From: OFTM10 sp964196195
GTDB lineage: Bacteria; Actinomycetota; Acidimicrobiia; Acidimicrobiales; Aldehydirespiratoraceae
NCBI GenBank assembly: GCA_964196195.1
Contig: CAXMSE010000010.1
Location: 1 to 18,336 of the forward strand
Direction: 5' to 3'
DNA length: 18,336 nt
The position numbers and the translations under genes were made by a program. Positions 6,872 through 13,235 of this stretch are shown piece by piece; within the stretch, counting starts at the first letter, position 1, and the number at the start of each line of letters is the position of its first letter. A model generated the notes under the pieces. The model searched no databases and was not told where the DNA came from. It saw nothing but the letters and a program-made list of their open reading frames with translations.

Positions 6872-9800
6872 TCAGCGATCGAGCGGCACGGCGAAGGCAG
6901 TGTGCCAACCCTGCCGGTCGATCCCTAGACCGGCGAATGCAGCTTCCGCTCTGCCGGCCGCCTCGGCAGCGTCGGCGGCACCGGTGGCCTCGAGACAGTC
7001 GGCTGTTGCCATGTGAACGATGGCCGGGTGGAGCTTGTCTCCTCCCTCGGGGATCGCCTCGGTCGCACGGCGCAGCGCCACGCGAGCCCCGGCCTCATCG
7101 CCGGCCCGGGCAGCCGAGACCGCTACCGCGCAGCGAGCCAGGACCTTGTCGGCATAGGTGGAACGCACGGCGCCCTCAACGGCGTCGACCCATGGTGCGA
7201 TGTCCTTGCCCAGAGCGGTGGCAGTGATGGCCATCACCGCCCACCCCCACGTGGATCCCCGGTGCTCTCCGGGTGCAGGTAGAGCGTCGAGCAGGCCGTA
7301 GGCAGTTTCGGCATCGCCCAGCTGTAGCTGGGAGAGAGCCACCGCAACGGTGCGTTCGGCCTCTCCGATCACATCGGGATCATGGTCGACCAGGCCGCCG
7401 AAATTGGCCTGGGCCCGCTCGGTGTCGCCGACGGTGGCAGCCGCAGCCGCGATGGAGGTGTGGACCAGTTGCTCGTGGTGTCCGCCGAAATTCGCCCGTC
7501 CCGCTTCTTCCATCAGGGCGAAGCCTTCGTCGACCATCCCCTTGCGCACCAGGGCGCGGCCCTTCACCACGCTGGCCTGACTCGCTCCTGTGCGATCGGA
7601 GTCGTCGGGGAAGATCGATAGGGCCGTGGTGGCATGTTCGAGGGCGTCGTCGATTCGACCCGTCCAGAGGGCCGAGGTGGCCAGGGCCACGTGCATCATG
7701 CCCTGACCCCAGGTGTCGCCTGCTTCTACCGCATCTTCGAGCGTTCGGTGGGCGAGCTCGTCGGCTTCTGCGAACCGACCGTCGTAGATCCGCACGTAGG
7801 CGAGCAAGCCCGACGACCATGCCTGGCCGGCCCGGTCGCCGGTCTCACCGAATGCTTCCAATGCCGCGTGGAGGCGAACCTCGGCGTCGGCCATCCGTCC
7901 CTCGATGAAGGCGATCCAGGCAAGATTCTGGCGCGCCCATGCGGTGCCACCAACGTCCTGGGCCTGCTCGTAGGCGACCAACGAGTGGCTGATCGACCTC
8001 TCCGCATCGCGATGGTTGCCGCCGAAGAGGTGGATCATTCCGATTCGGCGATAGCTCGCCGCGATGAGGGTTTCATCGTCGAGGTTGCGGGCCAGCTCGA
8101 AGGCCGCGCGGGCATGAACCATCGCCAATTCGTGATCGTCTGACCACTGGGCCAGCTCGCTGGCAACCAGGCGCCATCTGATTCGCTGGGCATCGTCGGC
8201 CCCGCTCTCCACGAGGGGCTGGGCTTCGGCGATGTCGGCGGTGGCTTTGGGAAGATCCAGACCCCTCACCGAGATGGCCGCTCGGTCCAGGAGGAGATCA
8301 ACCCTTCGGGGGTCGCCATCGGGGAGCAGATCGAGAGCGACCGCGAACAACGACTCGCTGTGCTCCACCGATGCCGGGATCGACGAGTCGCGGGCCGCCT
8401 CGACGGTCCAATCGATGGCCCGACCCAGCAGATCGATATCGAGATCCTCGATGCCTCCCAGGTCGGCGGCGAACCTGGCCGCCCTGCGATAGTGGTAAGC
8501 GATCGCCTCTGTGGCCCCAGTGTGGGGGTGAGCCTCGATCCACGTGGCGATTCCGGCGTGGCGCCAAGCACGATCGGATTTGGTGAGCCGGTCGTAGACC
8601 ACCTCACGCACAAGGTTCGACCGGAAACTCCACACCGAGCCGGCGAGCTCCAGAAGATCCGCTCTCTCCAGAACCCAGAGGGCAGCATCTAGATCGGAGT
8701 CGGCGCGGGTGAAGTCGCCCATGGTGCGCAGGGCCTTCACCTCGCCGCGAACGCCGAGCACTGCAGCATCGCCGATGACGGCTCGGGCGGCCTCGTCGAG
8801 AGCGTCGAGCCGTGCGCCTATCACGCTGCGAACGTTGGCCGGCAACTGGTCGATGGCGGTCCCGTCGGCTGAGCCCACGGCCCGCGCCATCTCCTCGAGA
8901 AATAGGGGATTTCCGCCGGCCCGATCGACGAGCTCGGCGCGATCGCCAGGCGCGAGCTCGGGCGCCAGTACGGCCGCCAAGCGGCGCATCGCGTCGCGAT
9001 CGAGCGGGTCGAGGCTCAGCGCGAGGGAGTTGAAGCGACCAGGGCGGGGCGACCATCGATCGAAGAGGACCTGGGTGCCTGTGCCCAGCACCACCAGTGG
9101 GCTACGGCTGAGCCGGTCGAGGAGGTCGTCGAGGAGGCGTAGGACGGCCTCGTCGGCCCAGTGGAGATCGTTGAGCCACAGCATCACCGGCTGCTTGTCG
9201 GCCAGGCGACCGAGCACGATGCGGATCGATCTCATCGTCTCGGCGGTGGCCCTTTCGGCATCGAGTTGACCGAGGGTGGAGTCGTGGCCCAGGAGATGGG
9301 CAAGTCCTTCGACGATCCTTTCGACATCGCTGGGGTCGGCATCGTCGCCGAGCAGTCGGGTGACCACGTCGCGGCAGATCTCGCGCTCGGTGCCGAGTTC
9401 GGCGTTGGGGGGAAGCCCGATGGCATTCGACATCGCCTCGGCGATGGGCCACCAGATGTTGGCCTCGCCGTACGGCAGACAGCGTCCGTTGAGGATCACC
9501 GCATCGTGGTCGAAGCGGGCAAGATCGGCGACCTCGCCCGCCAATCGGGACTTGCCCACGCCGGCCTCCCCGGCGAGAGCGACGAGCTGGGCGCGGCCTC
9601 GCTCGAACGACGCAGAGATCGTCTCGCGGAGCACTCCGAGCTCGGCATCGCGACCTACGAGAGGCGCGTCGGCTCGCTTGCGGCGTTCGCCGGGACGACC
9701 GTAGGGCTCCAGCGCCCTGTAGGCCGCGACTGGTTCTTCGCGGCCGCGTGCGTGAAGTTGACCGAGGGAGCGATATCGGATGACCTCAGCGGTGGCTTCA

Positions 9801-10333
9801 TGGGTGATGGGGCCGACCACCACCGCTCCCGGCTCCGCGGTGGTCTGTAGCCGCGAAGCGGTGTTGACCACGTCGCCCATGGCCGTGTAGTCGTCGCCGG
9901 CCGCAATCGCGCCGACCAGCACCTCGCCGGTGTTGACTCCGATCCGGAGCCGAATTCCCATGCCCGTGTCGTCGTCGTAGCGGCTGACCGACTCCTGCAT
10001 GCGCAGAGCGGCCCGCACGGCCCGCTCGGCGTCGTCCTCGTGTGCTATCGGTGCGCCGAACAAGGCGACGATGGCGTCGCCGATCACCTTGTCGACCCGC
10101 CCACCGAACGAGGTGATGTCGTCGGCCAGCATGGCGAAGCAGCGATCGACGAGATTCTTGACCTGCTCGGGGTCGCGGTCTTCGGAAAGACCGGTGAAGC
10201 CCACGATGTCGGCGAACAAGACGGTGACTACGCGACGCTCATCGGCTCGCCGGGTGATCTCGTGGCCACACGTGCTGCAGAAGCGGGCGTCGTCGGCGAC
10301 AGTTGCCTGACATGAGGGGCATACCACCACCAC
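6872..10333 (-). CDS. adenylate/guanylate cyclase - AAA ATPase - TPR signalling protein with N-terminal zinc ribbon
   Basis: The protein has about 1153 residues from the GTG at 10333-10331. The domains in order are as follows. A zinc ribbon has C5, C8, C19 and C22 (CPSC...CSTC). A class III nucleotide cyclase domain (about 30-205) has metal-binding D42 (FADIVGFT) and D86 (VIGDAIVALFG), base-selecting K82 and T150, and transition-state N157 and R161 (GDVVNTASRLQ). An AAA/STAND-like ATPase has Walker A GEAGVGKS (K261) and a Walker B region MLWLNDLHWADE. A long alpha-helical, TPR-like region fills the C-terminal half. All catalytic residues are present and K/T at the specificity positions suggests cAMP. 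Such proteins are thought to be ATP-gated regulators with cyclase output. The start is uncertain because GTG codons at 10333, 10330 and 10327 are consecutive and others lie at 10381 and 10351. An ATG at 10438 would overlap the divergent kinase start and is unlikely. Confidence 0.85.
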   Translation of the reverse strand: MVVVCPSCQATVADDARFCSTCGHEITRRADERRVVTVLFADIVGFTGLSEDRDPEQVKNLVDRCFAMLADDITSFGGRVDKVIGDAIVALFGAPIAHEDDAERAVRAALRMQESVSRYDDDTGMGIRLRIGVNTGEVLVGAIAAGDDYTAMGDVVNTASRLQTTAEPGAVVVGPITHEATAEVIRYRSLGQLHARGREEPVAAYRALEPYGRPGERRKRADAPLVGRDAELGVLRETISASFERGRAQLVALAGEAGVGKSRLAGEVADLARFDHDAVILNGRCLPYGEANIWWPIAEAMSNAIGLPPNAELGTEREICRDVVTRLLGDDADPSDVERIVEGLAHLLGHDSTLGQLDAERATAETMRSIRIVLGRLADKQPVMLWLNDLHWADEAVLRLLDDLLDRLSRSPLVVLGTGTQVLFDRWSPRPGRFNSLALSLDPLDRDAMRRLAAVLAPELAPGDRAELVDRAGGNPLFLEEMARAVGSADGTAIDQLPANVRSVIGARLDALDEAARAVIGDAAVLGVRGEVKALRTMGDFTRADSDLDAALWVLERADLLELAGSVWSFRSNLVREVVYDRLTKSDRAWRHAGIATWIEAHPHTGATEAIAYHYRRAARFAADLGGIEDLDIDLLGRAIDWTVEAARDSSIPASVEHSESLFAVALDLLPDGDPRRVDLLLDRAAISVRGLDLPKATADIAEAQPLVESGADDAQRIRWRLVASELAQWSDDHELAMVHARAAFELARNLDDETLIAASYRRIGMIHLFGGNHRDAERSISHSLVAYEQAQDVGGTAWARQNLAWIAFIEGRMADAEVRLHAALEAFGETGDRAGQAWSSGLLAYVRIYDGRFAEADELAHRTLEDAVEAGDTWGQGMMHVALATSALWTGRIDDALEHATTALSIFPDDSDRTGASQASVVKGRALVRKGMVDEGFALMEEAGRANFGGHHEQLVHTSIAAAAATVGDTERAQANFGGLVDHDPDVIGEAERTVAVALSQLQLGDAETAYGLLDALPAPGEHRGSTWGWAVMAITATALGKDIAPWVDAVEGAVRSTYADKVLARCAVAVSAARAGDEAGARVALRRATEAIPEGGDKLHPAIVHMATADCLEATGAADAAEAAGRAEAAFAGLGIDRQGWHTAFAVPLDR

Positions 10334-10364
10334 AGCGTACGCCCCGGCCACCTCGGCCGCCCTC

Positions 10365-10379
10365 GTCCTCAGGGAGGAC
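10365..10379. promoter_or_regulatory. candidate response-regulator operator in the cyclase/kinase divergent promoter
   Basis: A perfect dyad GTCCT-N5-AGGAC lies in the roughly 100-base gap between the divergent cyclase and histidine kinase genes. Read on the minus strand it is GTCCTCCCTGAGGAC and contains the CCCTGAGG core. Near-identical elements occur upstream of both ABC operons (12316-12330 and 15878-15891). Recurrence at the three promoters of one functional unit supports a shared regulator site. Without the recurrence it would also be compatible with a chance 5-bp hairpin. Confidence 0.5.
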
Positions 10380-10436
10380 ACCCGTTCACCACGCCGGATG
10401 ATGCGACAACGGGCGCCAACTCCGTACGGTGGAGCC

Positions 10437-11621
10437 ATGTCAGCGCTGCGTCATCCCGTGCAGTTCATGAAGTCGCACCCTCGCCTCGCCGATGCCGCGC
10501 TCGCCGTCGTCTTCCTCGGCTTCGCGGTCACCGCGGCCCTATCGGTGGACACACCCGAGGGCCAGCGCGAAATCGGACCACTCGGGTGGCTGCTCCTCAT
10601 CGCCACCACCGCGCCGGTCGCGTTGCGCCGTACATACCCGGTCGAGGCCATGTGGGTGGTCCTCGCCACGAACCTCCCCTACTGGGTGCTCGACTATCCC
10701 GACGACCCTGTGGGGCCCGCCCTTCTGGTGGCGGTCTACAGCGTTGGCGCCCATGTCGAGCGACCTCGATCACTTCGCCACGGGCTGGCCGCGGTCGCCG
10801 TGATCATGTCCATCGGCGTGATCGGCGTTATCGCTCCCGAGGAAGACCTGCCGTGGTTCGCGATCCCGGCCTTCCTCGTGATGTACGGCACCGCCTGGGT
10901 GGTCGGCGACAACTTCCGCACCCGTCGCGCCTATCTCGGAGAGCTCGAGCAGACCGCCGCCCACGCTCAAGCTCAACAGCGCGCCGAGGCCGAACGGGCT
11001 GTCGCCGAGGAACGCACGCGGATCGCCCGCGAACTCCACGATGTCGTGGCGCACTCGATGAGCGTCATGGTGGTCCAGGCAGGGGCCGCGAGACGCGTCC
11101 TTGGAACCGATCCCGAGCGGGCCAGCGACGCGCTCAGCGCCATCGAAGCCACCGGCCGCCAGTCGCTCGACGAGATGCGACGAATACTCGGCGTACTCCG
11201 CAGCGACGACGAGGTCGCCGAACTCACCCCAGCGCCCACCCTCAACGACTTCGGCCGGCTTATCGAGCAATGTGAAAGCGCGGGCCTACCGGTCGACGTC
11301 TCCGTCGAAGGCCACTCGGTTCCGCTTCCGGCCAGCCTCGAGGTCTCCGCCTACCGGGTGGTCCAGGAAGGCCTCACCAACGCTCTCAAGCACGCCGGAC
11401 CCGCCCGGGCCGAGGTCCGGCTCGTCTACGCGCCCAACCAGCTCGAGATCCACGTCAATGACGACGGCAGGGGCGCCTCGGTGCCCGCCTCCGGGTCGGG
11501 CCAGGGGCTGGTGGGGATGCGAGAACGCGTGGAAGCGTTCGGCGGTCAGCTCACCGCGGGACCCCGCACCGGCGGTGGCTTCGCGATCTCCGCCGCATTC
11601 CCGATCGGGGAGCACCGATGA
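10437..11621 (+). CDS. two-component sensor histidine kinase, DesK/NarL class (HisKA_3)
   Basis: The product is 394 residues from the ATG at 10437, which has GGTGGAG just upstream; an earlier in-frame ATG at 10398 lacks a ribosome binding site at usable distance. Four to five hydrophobic segments lie between residues 18 and 157 with no large extracellular loop, so sensing is likely within or near the membrane. A short coiled stretch (about 165-195) leads to the HisKA_3 box ARELHDVVAHSMSVMVVQAG, with phospho-acceptor H201. The HATPase domain shows the N box QEGLTNALKHA (N315), DDGRG (342-346) and GLVGMRERV (357-365). It phosphorylates the regulator encoded next, whose ATG overlaps its TGA by four bases. 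The stimulus is unknown. The ABC exporters downstream suggest envelope stress or a toxic amphiphile, which is inference. Confidence 0.9.
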   Translation: MSALRHPVQFMKSHPRLADAALAVVFLGFAVTAALSVDTPEGQREIGPLGWLLLIATTAPVALRRTYPVEAMWVVLATNLPYWVLDYPDDPVGPALLVAVYSVGAHVERPRSLRHGLAAVAVIMSIGVIGVIAPEEDLPWFAIPAFLVMYGTAWVVGDNFRTRRAYLGELEQTAAHAQAQQRAEAERAVAEERTRIARELHDVVAHSMSVMVVQAGAARRVLGTDPERASDALSAIEATGRQSLDEMRRILGVLRSDDEVAELTPAPTLNDFGRLIEQCESAGLPVDVSVEGHSVPLPASLEVSAYRVVQEGLTNALKHAGPARAEVRLVYAPNQLEIHVNDDGRGASVPASGSGQGLVGMRERVEAFGGQLTAGPRTGGGFAISAAFPIGEHR

Positions 11622-12286
11622 CCGCGCCGCTGCGGGTGGTGGTCGTGGACGACCAGGCCCTGATGCGCACCGGGTTTCGCATGATCCTCGAATCGGCCGG
11701 TTTCGACGTCGTGGCCGAGGCCGAAGACGGGCGCCAAGCCCTCGACGTCGTCCGCCAGTGCCGGCCCGACGTCGTCCTCATGGATATTCGCATGCCCGAC
11801 CTCGACGGGGTCGAAGCCACCCGGCAATTGACCGCTGACCCCGACGTCGAGGCCCGCATACTCATCCTCACCACCTTCGATCTCGACGAATACGTCTACG
11901 GCGCCCTGCGGGCCGGAGCGGCGGGTTTCCTTCTCAAGGACACCCCACCCGAGCAACTCATCGAGGCGGTGCAGGTGGTGGCCGCCGGCGAATCCCTCCT
12001 CGCTCCCTCGGTCACCCGTCGCCTAATGGAGGAGTTCGCTCGCAACGCGCCGGACACCACCACCACCCCATCCGGGCTCGATGAGCTCACCGATCGCGAA
12101 TCCGAGGTGCTGGCGGCGATGGCACGCGGCCTTTCCAACGCCGAGATCGCCAGTGCACTCTTTGTCGGCGAAACCACCGTGAAGACCCATGTCGGTCGTG
12201 TGCTGATGAAGCTCGGGGTGCGAGATCGCGTGCAGGCCGTTGTGCTGGCCTACGAGTCGGGGATCGTCCGCCCCGGCCAACCCTGA
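11618..12286 (+). CDS. two-component response regulator, NarL/LuxR class
   Basis: The product has 222 residues. The receiver domain (1-about 120) has the acidic pair D11-D12, phosphorylation site D56 (VVLMDIRMP), T85/T86 (ILILTTFD) and K107 (FLLKD), all conserved. The C-terminal LuxR/GerE helix-turn-helix reads LTDRESEVLAAMARGLSNAE and continues with the recognition part ETTVKTHVGRVLMKLGVRDR. It starts in ATGA overlap with the kinase stop, so the pair is co-translated. Regulators of this class dimerise on inverted or tandem short half-sites. The repeated CCCYGAGR elements upstream of its own operon and both downstream ABC operons are the obvious candidates. The first of these copies (12281-12288) overlaps its own stop codon. 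Confidence 0.93.
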   Translation: MTAPLRVVVVDDQALMRTGFRMILESAGFDVVAEAEDGRQALDVVRQCRPDVVLMDIRMPDLDGVEATRQLTADPDVEARILILTTFDLDEYVYGALRAGAAGFLLKDTPPEQLIEAVQVVAAGESLLAPSVTRRLMEEFARNAPDTTTTPSGLDELTDRESEVLAAMARGLSNAEIASALFVGETTVKTHVGRVLMKLGVRDRVQAVVLAYESGIVRPGQP

Positions 12287-12330
12287 GGCCGACCCCGAGA
12301 TGACCCTGAGATGGGGTCCTCCCCGAGGAT
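12281..12330 (+). promoter_or_regulatory. array of four CCCYGAGR elements upstream of the first ABC operon
   Basis: Copies begin at 12281 (CCCTGAGG), 12293 (CCCCGAGA), 12304 (CCCTGAGA) and 12321 (CCCCGAGG), spaced 12, 11 and 17 bases. The second and third form an exact tandem of the 11-mer ACCCYGAGATG (12292-12302 and 12303-12313). The last lies in GTCCT-CCCCG-AGGAT (12316-12330), one base different in the spacer and one in the right arm from the dyad in the kinase promoter. Helical spacing and recurrence suggest cooperative binding by the response regulator. A competing reading is RNA structure: GGGG-TCCT-CCCC (12313-12324) or GACCC/GGGTC (12302-12306 with 12314-12318) could form a weak hairpin behind the regulator gene, though no T tract follows. 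Confidence 0.5.
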
Positions 12331-12404
12331 GACTCCGCGGCCCGCGAGGTCCGCCCTTGTCACGACACCCAATCAGCATCTGGTCCGATGGCCCGGGGCG
12401 GGTC

Positions 12405-12452
12405 GATTCGTACGGTTCTAAGCAAGAACGAATCAATACGAATCAAACGTTT
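12405..12452 (+). repeat. nested inverted and direct repeats in the leader of the first ABC operon
   Basis: GATTCGTA (12405-12412) is exactly inverted as TACGAATC (12437-12444). Inside lies GTTCT-AAGCA-AGAAC (12415-12429). ACGAATCAA occurs twice at exactly 10-base spacing (12428-12436 and 12438-12446). The short palindromes AAACGTTT (12445-12452) and TTTCGAAA (12450-12457) follow directly, just before the ribosome binding site. The region is markedly AT-richer than its surroundings, as expected for a promoter or operator. It could bind a second regulator, or fold as an mRNA leader hairpin. No clear -35/-10 pair could be fixed. Confidence 0.45.
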
Positions 12453-12465
12453 CGAAAGGCGAAAC

Positions 12466-13233
12466 ATGACCCTCCTCGCTCCTCCCCTCAGCGCCACGCC
12501 GGCCGCCATCAGTATCGCGGCCGCCGCTGTGGGCGTGTCGAAGATCTACGGCCGCGGCGACACCGCTGTCCACGCTCTCGACCAAATCGACGCCTCCTTC
12601 GAAGCCGGTCGTTTCACCGCGATCATGGGCCCTTCCGGCTCGGGCAAGTCGACCCTCATGCACTGTCTCGCCGGACTCGACACCGTGAGCCGCGGCAGCA
12701 TCCTGGTGGGAGACACCGACCTCTCCACCCTCTCTGAGCGCGAGCTCACCCTCCTGCGGCGCGACCGCGTCGGCTTCGTGTTCCAGTCGTTCAACCTCGT
12801 GCCCACTCTCACTGCCATGGAGAACATCACCCTCCCCATGGACCTGGCCGGCCGCACGCCGGATGCTGAATGGGTCGAGCAGGTCATCACCACCGTCGGG
12901 CTCCGCGACCGCACCACCCACCGCCCCAACGAACTCTCCGGTGGCCAGCAGCAGCGAGTGGCTGTCTCCCGCGCCCTCGCCAGCCGGCCCGAGATCGTGT
13001 TTGCCGATGAACCCACCGGCAACCTCGATTCCACCACCGGGGCCGAGATTCTCGACTTCATGCGCCGTGCGGTGCGCGAGATGAACCAGACCATCGTGAT
13101 GGTCACCCACGACCCCGTGGCGGCTTCCTATTCGGACCGTGTCGTGTTCCTCAACGACGGCAAGATCGTCGACGAGATGTTCGAGCCCACGCCCGCCTCC
13201 ATCCTCGACACCATGAAGGGCCTGGGCAACTGA
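12466..13233 (+). CDS. ABC transporter ATP-binding protein, MacB/LolD type (module 1)
   Basis: The product is 255 residues from the ATG at 12466, preceded by AAAGG with a 6-base spacer; the longer reading frame from 12388 has no such support. Walker A is GPSGSGKST (55-63, K61), the Q-loop glutamine is Q107 in FVFQSFNLVPTL, the signature is LSGGQ (157-161), Walker B is IVFADEP, and the switch histidine is H215. The sequence SFNLVPTLTAMENITLP is typical of ATPases that energise FtsX-type permeases (MacB, LolD, FtsE branch). The partner permease starts two bases after its stop codon. Such mechanotransmission transporters use cytoplasmic ATP hydrolysis to drive extracytoplasmic work, for example peptide or lipid extraction. 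It is very similar to the ATPase of module 2. Confidence 0.93.
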   Translation: MTLLAPPLSATPAAISIAAAAVGVSKIYGRGDTAVHALDQIDASFEAGRFTAIMGPSGSGKSTLMHCLAGLDTVSRGSILVGDTDLSTLSERELTLLRRDRVGFVFQSFNLVPTLTAMENITLPMDLAGRTPDAEWVEQVITTVGLRDRTTHRPNELSGGQQQRVAVSRALASRPEIVFADEPTGNLDSTTGAEILDFMRRAVREMNQTIVMVTHDPVAASYSDRVVFLNDGKIVDEMFEPTPASILDTMKGLGN

Positions 13234-13235
13234 TC

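Noticed and set aside
10334..10438. ATG start of the cyclase gene at 10438
   Set aside because: It would share bases with the divergent kinase start codon and add 35 residues before the zinc ribbon with no conserved pattern.
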